DNA of 64,000 nt from Hypholoma sublateritium FD-334 SS-4. Its lineage: Eukaryota; Basidiomycota; Agaricomycetes; Agaricales; Strophariaceae. Position 1 is the first letter of the stretch, and every line of letters starts with the position of its first letter. Both the position numbers and the translations under genes were made by a program. The stretch is taken from positions 18,468 through 82,467 of the forward strand of contig KN817620.1 of the NCBI GenBank assembly GCA_000827495.1. Direction: 5' to 3'. Below the pieces are notes generated by a model. The model saw nothing but the letters and a program-made list of their open reading frames with translations, was not told the DNA's origin and ran no database searches. Below, one piece after another: positions 13,260 through 24,437 of this stretch.

Positions 13260-13598
13260 TACTGGGTTGTATTGCTATGAGTCAATTCGATTGCTTTCGA
13301 ATTCGTTGACAGACTATGGTCGCAGTGCATTGAAATTGTTTGGTGTGTCATCTAGGTGAACATTTCGCTCGAATGTTAGCTGTTCGTCCTCTTATCTTCA
13401 ATTTTAAGAGATTGCAACAAGGAAAGGGCTTCGCGGAAAACGGTAAACTTAGTTTGGTCTATTAAAAGACCTTGATTTCTGTTGGCAACACGAGGAGAGG
13501 ATGCGTGGATTTTGCCTTGCGTTGTCCTTGAAGTGCCACATCTCCGCCCTCCTAACACTCTTCAGCGCCCTTCAGCAGCCGGTCGTATCACTCTGAAG
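13260..13598. other. Intergenic TMA23 / CorA
   Basis: 338 bp. The frame of the following gene is open back to an ATG at 13482, so part of this could be coding if the longer CorA form is used. I see no other feature. Confidence 0.4.
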
Positions 13599-16070
13599 AT
13601 GCCGCGCGAGAACAGTCTAACTGATTCTGTGGGAAGGTCGCTAACGCCAGACTTAGAAGAGGAGCTGGTAATAACATCCCCTGATTCAACCCAGCCTGCT
13701 CAACATCCTCATTTCGAAGAAGCCAACGGGCATGAACGTGAACACCGCTTCGACATCGCCAGTCTGGCTAGTGGACGGTCCAGGAGGTCTTTCCGTGCCA
13801 GGTTCTTGTCCCATAATCTATCCACGGCTGTCACTGTCCACCCTCATCCCAGGGAGCGCTTCAGGAAGCTAGTACACAAAGTCATCGCGATGCACCGCGG
13901 CACCACTCTCATCAGTAGTAGAACCGTTGGCGCGGAACCAGGAATCGACCCACGAAAGGCTGACGTCAATGCAACTTACCAGCACTTACAGGAAGATTGT
14001 GATATCGAAGTCGTTGACTATTCAGCGGTCAGGAGCAACTCGCGACGCTTGAACAATAAGGAGTTCGTCGACCTGATGCACGCCAAATTAGATGAAAGAG
14101 AGCCCTGGGTGAGAGTACGATGGATCAACATCGGTGGAGTGAGCTGGGACGTGTTCAAGGCAGTGTCGATCAAATACGGTGCGTTTTCTTTCATTAATAT
14201 CTTGATTATTGATGTTGACGGTGCATTTATTTTACATGCAGACCTTCATCCTCTCGCTTTGGAAAGCGTTTTACTATCACATTCGCAGAATCGGTCCAAG
14301 GCAGAATACTATCCCCAGCACCTTTTTCTGCATATTGTCTGCCACGAGTTGGGTGACGGCCGCGTCACCTCTAACGATGATGGCGATGACGGCAATGACG
14401 ATTATACAGACGCCCGAACCAGCTCTCCTGTCCCAATGTCGGACTTCAACCCTAGCGAAAAAGCAGCAGCGTCCGAGACCGATGTTTCCTCGAAACTGAA
14501 GTCCGCGGGTGTCAACAAATTTAAATCAATTGGAAAAAATTCGTTACTACCCGTCAGTCGAGTTGACGTCAAGGAGGTAGTCGAGGAAAAACAGCCGACT
14601 CTGACTCATCACAGCCGACACTTCACATTGCTATCGGCGAGAGAGAATAAGGTGAGAACATATATCTTAATACAAATAACATTATGTTTATCTTCTTGAA
14701 GATCCAAGCTCAACACAAAGAGAGCAAGAAGAATGCGGCTATTATTGCCCTATTGAAAAGCGTAATTGGCGGATATATGGCATGATTTATCTACTCATGC
14801 ACATTCTCAGGAATCAAGGGTGCACGTCGACGTATCATCGATGTTTTTCTTCTTGATGAGAGATGGTAAGTTGCAATATTGAATGACAATGTGAATTAAA
14901 CTTGCTAATAATACGCTGTACAAAGGCACTGTCATTTCCTTTCGCCCTACACCCAATCTGAGTTTCACTGCTCCGATATCCTACCGCCTCAAAAGTCGGG
15001 ATACTCTTCTAAGAAAATCTGCCGATGCGTCACTGCTTCTTTACGCTCTGATCGACCTCAGTAATATCATCTCAGCTTATCCTTGTCAAAAGTCTACTGA
15101 TGGCATCTCGACCTCACAGTTGTCGACAACGCAATACAAGTCGTGGATCAGTACAATATCAAGATACAGAAATACGAACGAGATGTTCTACTTAGCTTGC
15201 ACATGAGCACTGTACGAGAACGTGAGTCTGGCTCTATTTTAATGGGTATCGTAACCTGATCGGAACAACTGTAGTGCATATTCTTTCGGGAGATCTAGCC
15301 ATGTACAAGCGTTCCCTTGAGCCCATTAAAACCCTTATATACGCCCTGCGGCGGTATGATGATGATCGTGCTGCAGCACTTATTGATTTCACGGATCCAG
15401 GGAGCAAGGATGTCAAAGTGAAGGGATTCATGAGCGCGAAATCAAAAATATACCTGGTCAGTGGCTTTACACGACACTTGGATAATTCACTTCTAAACTT
15501 TGGCAGGCTGATTCGTATGACCATATGGAATATGTTCTCAGTAGCTTTGACACCTTTGCTGGTATCGCAGAAAATCTGATTGCCTTCAGCTTCAACGTCA
15601 GTCTTGTTTTTTTCTTGTGGACTGCGTCTGCTGATGGCGATTTAGATCAAATCATACGAGATGAATAACGTCATGTACGCGGATTTCACCTTGGGGCTTC
15701 TGATACTAGATATTAACATGATTTATGGCTCATAGGCGGAGACTCACAGTGACTACAATCATCTTTCTACCTTTGTCATTATTGACTGGATATTTTGTAA
15801 GTCAGACACTAGTTTGCCGATGCATTCGCTGAAAGTCCCCACATAGGGGATGAATTTTATGCCATTCCCGGCAATAATGCACACCGATCTGTTGTATGTG
15901 ACCCTCGGGATTCCCCACACCAATATGTCATTAATTGCACTGTTCACAGCTTTTGGAAAATTGCCCTTCCAATTCTCGCTGTCGTCATTGTTGTGGCTCT
16001 GTGGATGGATCTCAAGCGGCTTTGGAGCTCCCTAACGAAAAAGAGGGAAATTAAGAAGCAGGTGAGGTGA
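13599..16070 (+). CDS. CorA-family magnesium channel
   Basis: CorA/Alr1/Mrs2 channels conduct Mg2+ through a pentameric pore. Twelve exons (13599-14178, 14242-14651, 14702-14761, 14811-14865, 14926-15060, 15120-15221, 15275-15456, 15507-15596, 15646-15674, 15736-15796, 15847-15893, 15950-16070) join to 623 aa. The cytoplasmic domain holds DLHPLALESVL and SKAEYYPQHLFLHI. TM1 (LTVTTIIFLPLSLLTGYF) is followed directly by the GMNF signature, which is the selectivity filter; TM2 is FFWKIALPILAVVIVVALW. The C-terminus is basic (KKREIKKQVR). An acidic insertion lies between cytoplasmic blocks (residues about 245-265). An in-frame ATG at 13482 would add 39 residues. Whether it sits in the plasma or vacuolar membrane cannot be told. 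Confidence 0.94.
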
Positions 16071-16750
16071 CCGGACCTTGGCTCGTGGACACTGCCTCGG
16101 TCGAGGCTCTTTGGTATTTATGTCACTAATTTTGGATGACACGTCGCTTCTACGGATCTATTTTGTTTTCGAGGTTCTACGGCAGGCCCCGCATCTATTT
16201 ATACGGTTCCAGCACACAAATTGCCTAAACTGTAATAGGTTTTTCCAATATCACAAGAGCACTTTTTGGTGTGTGGCACGTTGTGTGAACGCGCGCTTAG
16301 ATGCTGCTTAAATGTTGTGCGTGAAGCGGTGGCGATATCGTAAATAGCGATTGTATTAATAGTGCTGTGCCAATGCTATACATGCGCAGTGGTATTGCAT
16401 CGACCACTATCCCTTTACCTTTACCCGGCTGTCCCCCTGTGAAAGAAATTGGCCTGGACAACGCGGTGTAAGCGCCTCAAGTTTGGCCGCAAGCGTCCAG
16501 GAGGCCCCGGGCCGCTATTTTTGATCGATAATCACAGAAAATTAGGTTGATCGGACCGCACGTGACGATAAGATTCATTTCGGAGCAGAGATTGCAACTT
16601 TTACGAGCACTGCCGCACGCACGCCATTAAACTTGCTTTCGGACCACCACCTCCACATTCCCCTTAACAATCACCACGTTCTCTCCCACATAAAAGTCTG
16701 CATACCCCACGAAGAAGTGCACGACCTCTTCACCCCGCAACTCCACGAAC
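16071..16750. other. Intergenic, no feature seen
   Basis: 680 bp between CorA and the large F-box gene. The last 100 bp are pyrimidine-rich and CAC-rich, typical of a fungal 5' leader. I see no repeat or RNA gene. Confidence 0.5.
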
Positions 16751-18850
16751 ATGCCTCCCAAACTACGCGTCCTTTCCCAGAACGCCCGCCACGAAAAACG
16801 CATGCAGAGCGAAATTCAAAGTTCCCTAGCGTCCGCGCTAAAGAACAACCCCCAAATAGAGCCTAAGGAGGCGTTGTGGTCTATCACCACCGAGATGCTC
16901 ACCAACAACCCGTTTCAACCGCCCAAGGACGGCAAGTGTCCCATCAACGACCTCCCTGACGAGATTCTCGGCTATATTTTTTCAGTCGGCGTCAACCAAG
17001 AGATTGAAGATGAAATGAACGACTATGACTCCGAAGACGACGGAGATTTTGAAGAGGAAGAGGAAGACGGAGATGAAAACGGCGAGGAGGACGTCTCGTC
17101 CGCCCCAGCCAACTCCAGCACTGCGCCGTTTGACTCGGACATGGACTCGGATGCGAGTTCCGACTCGGACATGTTTGACGACGACGAAGATATCCGCGTT
17201 CCGTTTCAGGTGCTCGTGTCGCACGTGTGCAAGCGCTGGCGCGCGGTTGCTCTGGACGCGCATATACTGTGGACGTCGCTCGACTTCGTAGCGCGGCCGA
17301 ACCTTGAAAAAGCGCGCACATACATCTCCCGCTCTAAGGGACTGCCGCTGTCTATCTCCATTGACTGTACATTCCCGGAGCACCTCGACGAGAAGGACCA
17401 CCCCGACCACCCGCTCTACTCGAAAGACAGAAAAGAAGCGCGTGCTGTAGCCCACACGGCTGGCTGCGGCGACCCGCATTGCCTGGGTGAAGACATGGAC
17501 GAGGACAATCACGAGGACGAGGAAGAGTTGTATTTCCTCTCGCAACAGGACCTCTCCTCGATTTTAGACCTGATTGAGCCGGAGGTCGCGCACTGGGGCT
17601 CGTTGGAGTTCCGCGCTACTACCTACGGATACGTGCAGCTGCTCTTGTCGCGTCTCCACAAGCTTCCGGCTGCCCCCGTGCTCGAGTCTCTGCAGATGTT
17701 CCACTTTGAGGACTGCGACGACTACGATAAATTCATGGGCGCGGACAAGACTGCCTTCCTACCGTTCCATGGCAATGCGCCACTACTGAAGGACGTCGTG
17801 TTCTGGGGCGTGCACATCGACTGGGATGCCGCCGTGCCTAACTTCCTCAACGGCCTGCGCGACCTCGAGCTCTCGTTCCACGCGAAGGACGTGCGCCCCT
17901 CGTACGCAACCTTCGAGAAGGTCATCAAGCTCTCGCCCGACCTGCACACGCTGACGCTGTCGCTCTCTGGGCCTCAGCTCCCGCCGGACGTCGAGTTCGA
18001 CGCGGACCGCGAGGAGGGCGGCTGGGGCGCGACGCCGCTCACGATCCCGTCGCTGCATGAGTTCGCGATCCAGTTCCACGACGTCGCTTACGCGTCCGCG
18101 CTCGTGCAGCACCTCGACCTCCCTGCGGTAACGGGCCTGCTGCTCAACTTCGACGAGGAGGACTATTCGGACTTTGTGCGCGCGCTGCTGCGGCCGGTGA
18201 AGGGCCGCGCGGAGAGCTTGCTGCAGCACATCGACCACCTAAAGATCGCGGGCCTGCCGTGCAGCGTCGCGTGCGCGGACCTCTTCCTCGACCAGCTCGC
18301 GAACCTGAAGAGCCTCAACATCAAGCTCGTCGGCGACGAGGAGGACGTGCTCTTCGAGAAGCTCGTCGACCCCACGCGCACGGTGCCGTGGCACGTGCGG
18401 GCGGGAGGCGGCGCGGAGGTGGCCCCCGCGGCTGCGGCTGCGGGGTTCAAGCTGCCCGCGGTGTTCTGCGCGAAGCTCGACACGCTGACGACGAACGAGG
18501 CGGACGGCGCGCGCGTGCAGGAGCTCGTCGCCGCGCGCCAGGCGGCAGGCGCGCCGCTCGCGCGCGTGTTCATGAGCAACATGGACCGCGTGACGGCGAA
18601 GGAGGAGCGGTGGCTGCGCGCGAACCTCGCGGAGCTGGAGTTCTTCGAGCCGTCGGACTCGGAGGACGAGGTTGAGGTGTACGATGAGGACGGGGACGAG
18701 TGGGAGACGGATGATGATGCGGAGCTGGATGCGGACGTCGCGGAGGACGAGGACGACGATGAGGACGGCGACGAGCCGCCGTTGATCAGCCCGCTTGCAC
18801 GCCATCTTGGGCGCGGGGCACGGAGACGCGGACGGATGGATGTGGACTAG
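16751..18850 (+). CDS. F-box protein, F-box interrupted by a long acidic loop
   Basis: Single-exon gene, 699 aa. The first F-box helix is INDLPDEILGYIFSVGV near residue 65. The remainder, VSHVCKRWRAVALDAHILWTSLDF, follows only near residue 155. Between them are about 75 residues dominated by Asp, Glu and Ser. A second acidic patch (DMDEDNHEDEEE, near residue 250) and a very acidic C-terminus (residues about 635-675) follow. The body has irregular leucine-rich repeats like other agaricomycete F-box proteins, so a role as an SCF substrate adaptor is inferred. The 3' half is far richer in G and C at third positions than the 5' half, which keeps long antisense frames open on the other strand. Confidence 0.9.
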   Translation: MPPKLRVLSQNARHEKRMQSEIQSSLASALKNNPQIEPKEALWSITTEMLTNNPFQPPKDGKCPINDLPDEILGYIFSVGVNQEIEDEMNDYDSEDDGDFEEEEEDGDENGEEDVSSAPANSSTAPFDSDMDSDASSDSDMFDDDEDIRVPFQVLVSHVCKRWRAVALDAHILWTSLDFVARPNLEKARTYISRSKGLPLSISIDCTFPEHLDEKDHPDHPLYSKDRKEARAVAHTAGCGDPHCLGEDMDEDNHEDEEELYFLSQQDLSSILDLIEPEVAHWGSLEFRATTYGYVQLLLSRLHKLPAAPVLESLQMFHFEDCDDYDKFMGADKTAFLPFHGNAPLLKDVVFWGVHIDWDAAVPNFLNGLRDLELSFHAKDVRPSYATFEKVIKLSPDLHTLTLSLSGPQLPPDVEFDADREEGGWGATPLTIPSLHEFAIQFHDVAYASALVQHLDLPAVTGLLLNFDEEDYSDFVRALLRPVKGRAESLLQHIDHLKIAGLPCSVACADLFLDQLANLKSLNIKLVGDEEDVLFEKLVDPTRTVPWHVRAGGGAEVAPAAAAAGFKLPAVFCAKLDTLTTNEADGARVQELVAARQAAGAPLARVFMSNMDRVTAKEERWLRANLAELEFFEPSDSEDEVEVYDEDGDEWETDDDAELDADVAEDEDDDEDGDEPPLISPLARHLGRGARRRGRMDVD

Positions 18851-19321
18851 ACACTGTGTGCTGTGCCGTCTATCTTACTGACACTACCAGAATTCCCCAA
18901 CTTCTATATATCTACGTAAGCACGTACATACCATTACCGCAAATCACACCGAAACTCTCACAAAGTGACCTTCAATGTGCCTAATTCTGAGCACACTAAG
19001 CAAGAGGAAAGCAAGTCATGGGACCGCCAAATTGAACCGCATCCGACACAACCTTGGAAGTAAGTGATTCGGGTGGCCTGTGTCTCCTGAAAGGCAGAGA
19101 AATACAAACCTAATAATAGCCTCTATGAGCTTCTGCAGCGAGTCAGATGCTCGTCAAGAGTCGTAGAAATCACATAACTTCGCACGTTTGCTTGGTGCAT
19201 ATGAGGGGGGAAACAAGGTAGCAACGTGTAGAAAGCAAGAGTGATAGCAGGAGCCGTAGGAATGTTAAGCTTGTCGATCATTCACTGAGACGAAGAAAAG
19301 GTTGAAAGGCAAAAGGTGCAT
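18851..19321. other. Convergent intergenic region, nothing seen
   Basis: 471 bp between the 3' ends of the F-box gene and the FunK1 kinase. No repeat or open frame of note. Confidence 0.5.
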
Positions 19322-22059
19322 CTACTTATCATCATAGGCGTCTTCATTCATATGATGTATATTGATAGCTCCATGTGTGTGGTTGCGGGGCTTAGGATAT
19401 TTCTTCGTCTTCAGCCAATTGCTGTGCTGTTTGATGGAGTCCAGTGGCCACAGGCGCTGATCCGGAGCACCTATGCCGACCACATTACGGCTAAGAATGA
19501 GGTAAACCATGTCAAAGACAGGTCGCATCTTGCTGGCGTTTGCAGGATTGTCATCTTCGACATTGATGACGTCTGACGCCGATACCCTTCGCGGGTCTGA
19601 CACGCGTAAGACATCGGTGAAGTAGGAAGCGTCGTTTCGGGGGAGTTGTTTCTGTGTTTTCCGATGTGCCCAGGCAATGCACTGCCTGAACCGCTCTAAG
19701 CGGGAAATGAAGGACTGCATGGGCCTATCGTACTGGGCCACTGCTCGTCTTCGATATGTTACTGGTGAATATATTTCATCTATTCGGGTTTGCTCTGCCA
19801 CTCCATGGTATGTCGGGAAGAGCTGATTCCCATGAATTAACATTTGGTTGATGTGCTCCTGCTTGGAATTGCCAAGTTCTTCAGTGTCTGAGACTGGGTA
19901 GTGCCACATCATGCACCAGACACCAACCCACCAAAGCGACTCGAGGTCATGAATAGGATTATGGGCAAAAGCTTCGAATGTGGGTTGGTGGGTATACCTG
20001 CCACGAGCTACTTCTCCAGACATGAAGTGATAAGTGCCCTAGTAAAAAATAATAAAGAAGCGTCTTCCAGATATGAAGCACGGTAGACATACCGTTCGAA
20101 CATAGGATGACTGACCAATCCCATATTCTTTGGCAAATTCAAGATCGGCTAGTTTGGCGCGGTTTTGGTAGAGAATGATGTTTCCGGCGCTCACGTCTCG
20201 ATGGATGTATCCTCTTTTTGCCATAAATTTGAGCGCTATGTTATCCAAGTGAGTACTAAGCAACGTTTAGGCTTATTTAATATAATCTCACCTAGGGTTG
20301 TATCCTGCAGAGCGTGACTTACATCAACTGCCCTGAGCTCGCCAGAGTCTGCGACCGAAAGCAATGATTTTCCGACTTCCTCGAACACAATACGATAATG
20401 CACCTTGGGCGAGTAGACGATGGGGGCTCGTAGTACACGGTGTGTATGGTGAGGGAGTGAATCTATAGCATTGCCACGTGTGGATGCCTTAGCAGTGTTG
20501 TTCAAAGACGAAGAGGGAATCACACCAGGCCGGGAAGTGGGAGGAGGTGGGTAGTGATATAGAGGATAAAGACGTGAATCGTATGACGGAGGCTTGGGCA
20601 TTAACTGATTCAAGTTTTCGCCATGTTCATTGACACTGAGACTACCCATTTCATCGACAAGGATCGAGTCGTCGTCATTGTCTTCAGTAAAGATCGAGGC
20701 GTCCTCGTTGTCTAGTGCCTTGGCTATTTCGTCGACAAGAGGGTTGCAGAAAGTTTGCCCACCCAAAATAAGGTCTTCGGTAGAATCGTCATGTCCATCG
20801 ATCTTTACGACACCGTGTTGGACCACAGTCAAAAAGAGCTCCTTTTCTTCGGGTGTCGCTCCCTCCAGAAGTGCAGCTAGGGTATCGCCTTCCTTAGAGC
20901 GACCAACATCGACCCAAGAATCCTTTAGAACAACTGTGTGCGTGATGGAAGAATCTTCCGGATCTTCTATAGTGGCCTCGTAAACACGAGTGGCGCGACC
21001 GCGGATGTTATTTGCTGAATCACAGATGGTGCGAGTGGTTTCGTATACTCTCGTACGTATAACTCCGTCCGGCATTTGGGAGGTAAGCTTGATATCGTAG
21101 TGCCAGCCGTCACCCCTCCATCGAAGGGACATCGTAGGATCATACCCTAGCTGAATGGGACTAGCATATGCCAGCGACGCAATAAATCGAACCAGTACAG
21201 GAGCTTCCTGTTAACGAGCATGAGAAAGATTAACCACCGGGCAGGATGCTAACTTGCCTTGATGAAATCGAATGGCTGACTGACAAGGACAGTTTGGCGA
21301 CAACAGAACCATATCCTAGTCGTTCGATCTCCAATTGTCAGACCAAACGCAAATCGTCGCCGATGGTCGACGCTCATAATGTGATGTAAACTCCAAATTA
21401 TTTTGTATATATTCTAATGATCAATGTAATCAGTAAGTGAAGAGATTCGATGGTTAATTTCTTACATCATTCGTATCTGAAAACCTGTCTTCAAGTTTAT
21501 ATTCTTCCACAAAGGCGATATCGAACCAATTGGGCTTGCCGATCTCCTTCAAAGGTATATCGCGTTGGTTCGTAGTATGCACTCCTTGCGAACTGGTTAA
21601 TACACCACATCCATCTGGCCTAGTCTTCACGCCCGTGTCAGATACAGGCGCGATGTTGGGGTATTGTTCGTAAGAAAGGGTTGGAGAAGGAGCAATCGAG
21701 CTGAGGAATTTGGCAGACGACACGATTTTCTCGTAGACAGATTTTAGCCTGAGAAAAACTTCTGTTTCTCTGTTGTGTGTTTTCATGTTCCCGAGCTCTT
21801 TTGGAGTCTGACCGTTGAAATCTGACCACCCTGTAGTTTCGGACCACGTCCCCGCTTTCTTGAGAGTATCCATCGTGGCAGAAACATCCACCTGGGAGTT
21901 GGGAATGATGTACTTCATCATGAGGTCCACCGGTATTTCGGGAACGGATCCCAGGTCTTTGCAGACGGCTTCCTTCTGCTCCTCTAGGTTTCCTTGGATG
22001 AACACGTTTGTCGCGGACATATTCTGTTTGAGGGGTGTTTTGCTATGTGCTGAAGACAT
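19322..22059 (-). CDS. Fungal-type protein kinase (FunK1 family)
   Basis: Five exons on the minus strand (22059-21466, 21413-21258, 21207-20292, 20235-20093, 20038-19322) give 841 aa. FunK1 kinases are a large multicellular-basidiomycete family, distantly related to eukaryotic protein kinases, with unknown substrates. The N-terminal half carries the conserved LGYDPT segment near residue 270. The catalytic loop GYIHRDVSAGNIIL is intact, as is the downstream HDLESLWWV helix. The metal-binding triad is LADLEFA, i.e. DLE in place of DFG. A long low-complexity insertion sits before the catalytic loop. Intron 2 (21208-21257) has a perfect GC donor (AAG|GCAAGT); a GT alternative with an unusual acceptor is possible but gives a poorer match (ATP instead of EAP). 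Confidence 0.9.
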
Positions 22060-22560
22060 ATGAGAGGCGCAGGGGTAGACAGTGTGTTAGGGTCGCTCAT
22101 GACCCACAATGCTATGATTTACCGTTTAATAGGAGCCTAGGAGGTAGTAGTTGGTTATTTCCTCATCCGTCGATTCGGAGTCCGGACGCGATGAACATCA
22201 TCACATGATACAGAGATGAACGGCGGTGCCGGCCCGGCTCCCGGCCGCACGCGGCGCGACGCGTGGCACGAGCAACTTCGGAGTCGCATGTGTAGCAAAT
22301 GGACAGCCGACTCGGACAACAATCAACGAATGACTCCATCTTATCAACATATTGCGGGAAAGCAGAAGTAAAGAAACACACAAGGCGACTAGTGCGGTGA
22401 ATGTAGCATATACGAAAGGCTCGATATAGGTTATGCAGCTCACATTTTTGTAATTGATTGTTTAGTGGAAGGGCTTCTTACACTAAGCCATCGGTTGCTT
22501 TTGCCCTCCGTCTCGAGGCTCTGCGTTCGACCCAGAGCGCGGCATCCATTTTTCTATCTC
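22060..22560. other. Intergenic with a decayed tRNA-like stretch
   Basis: The 22200-22270 part is GC-rich. Around 22465-22545 there are a GGCTT/AAGCC stem and a GTTCGACC loop, reminiscent of a decayed tRNA, but the T-arm does not fold with a 5-bp stem. I do not call a tRNA. Confidence 0.35.
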
Positions 22561-22572
22561 GATTCCCATAAT

Positions 22573-22870
22573 GGTTTTCATACTGCTCAGTCAGAGTGAT
22601 GCCCAGGTCCTGGGTTCGATTCCCGGGAAATCCAGGGCGTGCGTGTGGGCATCACTTTTGTTGCAACTTGCACTTTTGTGGATCCGTCGTCGATAAATTT
22701 CGGCACCGCACTGCCTGCGGGCACTGGGCAGGTATATAGGTAAAATTGGGATATGCGTAGATTAATTATATGCAGAGACATGTGTCGCCTGCCTTCGCCG
22801 CGGGACTGGGGCACGACGGCGCCAGTGGGCGGCACGCCCCCGACGGTCGACCGAGCGCCTAATTATTCAT
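22573..22870 (+). repeat. Probable tRNA-derived SINE
   Basis: The head has a D-arm-like TGCTCAGTCAGAG and a perfect RNA polymerase III B box, GGTTCGATTCC, at 22613-22623. A 10-bp perfect inverted repeat flanks the T-arm (GTGATGCCCA at 22596-22605 and TGGGCATCAC at 22646-22655). A non-tRNA body follows to about 22870, where composition changes. The 3' limit and any target-site duplication are not clear. The combination of split promoter plus unrelated tail is the hallmark of a SINE. Confidence 0.55.
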
Positions 22871-23240
22871 GTGGGACGCCTGCCAGCACTGTGAAAAAAT
22901 TAGGCACCTTATTTTGCTACCCAAGTGGGATTTTTTTATACACGGGTAGCAAATAATCCCCAGCCTGGATAATAGTGCTTTCCGAGGTAGGAAAAATATT
23001 TTTGGGAGGGACAAATATATCCTACCTTTCAAACGCAGCTAAATACACTGCTGATGCACTTTACTATACTGCCTTCTCCACAGCATGGATTTTTCCTGCT
23101 TTCAGGGATTGCTCAATTATGGCGTTTAATACAGGCAAAATTTTGTTCTCACAGTAATATTTATTGCTTTTGAACGTGGCAAATTACAGCACCCATGCAG
23201 CTTTATTTGGTACATAGGCAATAAAAAATACTACTTCTAA
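22871..23240. repeat. AT-rich inverted-repeat debris
   Basis: Two inverted pairs are visible: TTTGCTACCC (22914 region) with GGGTAGCAAA (22945 region), and GAGGTAGGA with TCCTACCT around 22984-23030. The motif GGGAGGGACAAATATATCCTAC here is echoed near 25500. This looks like the remains of a short inverted-repeat element. Confidence 0.4.
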
Positions 23241-24437
23241 TATTTAACACCAGATGGGCGTCGGGGAAGCCTTGAGATCTTTGAGAGGTAGCCGTGAAAT
23301 TATAGCACAGTACATATAGTTGTGATTAATAACGATACAAATCAGTTCAAAAGAGTGGGTGGGTAAGTAGGCAAAGAACGGCGACGTTGCGGGCCGCGGC
23401 TACGACAGACTATTTAGATGGGTGTAGGACGGCAAGTTGGTGAAAATATATGCGGGACATATCAACATCCGCTTGGTACGCGCATGATCAGAGCTTCGCT
23501 CAACGCGTGGATGGCGCGTACGGTGGGATCCATAACGTGTGATTTTATTCCGCGAGGGTGTTCTCCCAGAGAGTTCTGGGAGAATTCCTCGGCCGCCCGA
23601 GGAGTGAGTCAGTGGTACGCCCAAGGTGCGTGGGACTTTTGCGAGACTTGTGAAATATTTTGGTCCCGGAGAATGCCGAAGAAGCGCGACGCGACTGATC
23701 ATGTGAGTATTCTGTCACATATCACATCCGTCCCTCTCTGTCCCTAACCACCATGTTCTCCCCTCCGCCGTTGGGGCCTTGCTTGTAAAACGCCTCACAT
23801 CAAGTCCCTAGCCTCGGATTTGACTTCGCGTCGTCCGAATCTCTCTGGAGTAGACTTTGCGTCCTCCGGTGNTCCATTTTTGTGTCCTCCAGTGACTTCG
23901 ACTGTGCGTCGGTCATCGGTCGGTCATGCCTACGTCCCATCTCAAGCTCCTAATGCGAAGCCACCAGGAATCTCTCTTATGACATATACTACGCTTTGAT
24001 AAGTTACTATTTGCCATATCATGCACATATACTTACCTATAACCTGCATATACTCACCTATAACCTGCATATACTCGCCTATAACCTGCATATACTCACC
24101 TATGACGTGCATATACCCACCTTAGCGGAGGGATAGCCAATTTCGCCGTATGTTCATTGGCTCATATCTCAAATTACTAATGTGTTGTACAGGAGAGCGT
24201 CTCACCGCGCCGTGCCCTGGACAATCTCATCTACGTCCCCGACGCAGAAGCACCAATCGAAGAATCCCCGTTGTCCCTCGCCATTAGCGACTGCGCACGT
24301 GTAGAGCTTAGGGAGCATGACGAAAGGGACAAATCCCATTAATAAAGGTATGTATGTATTGCATCCTTCCGCTACCCGTTTTGCTCCTATTAACTGGTAC
24401 AAATGGGGCGCCCAGGTTTTGCGGTGCCGTAACACCG
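23241..24437. other. Repeat-rich non-genic stretch up to the assembly gap
   Basis: Holds twin hairpins (23561-23602), a single ambiguous base at 23872 and a 21-bp tandem repeat (24021-24122). At 24193-24342 a plus-strand frame bounded by a good acceptor (TACAG) is open for about 49 codons, ends in a stop, and has coding-like composition (RRALDNLIYVPDAEAP). It could be a terminal exon of an unrecognised or broken gene. Confidence 0.4.
24021..24122. repeat. 21-bp tandem repeat, about 4.8 units
   Basis: Consecutive units of the form GCATATACTCACCTATAACCT differ by one to three bases. The first and last units are the most diverged, which suggests local expansion from the centre. Confidence 0.9.

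Noticed and set aside
16982..18805. Long antisense open frames opposite the large F-box gene
   Set aside because: They arise because the sense gene has GC-rich third positions. They show no domain, start context or splice pattern of their own.
22465..22545. Possible tRNA gene
   Set aside because: An anticodon-like stem and a GTTCGACC loop are present, but the T-arm does not form a 5-bp stem with a 7-nt loop and the acceptor ends do not pair.
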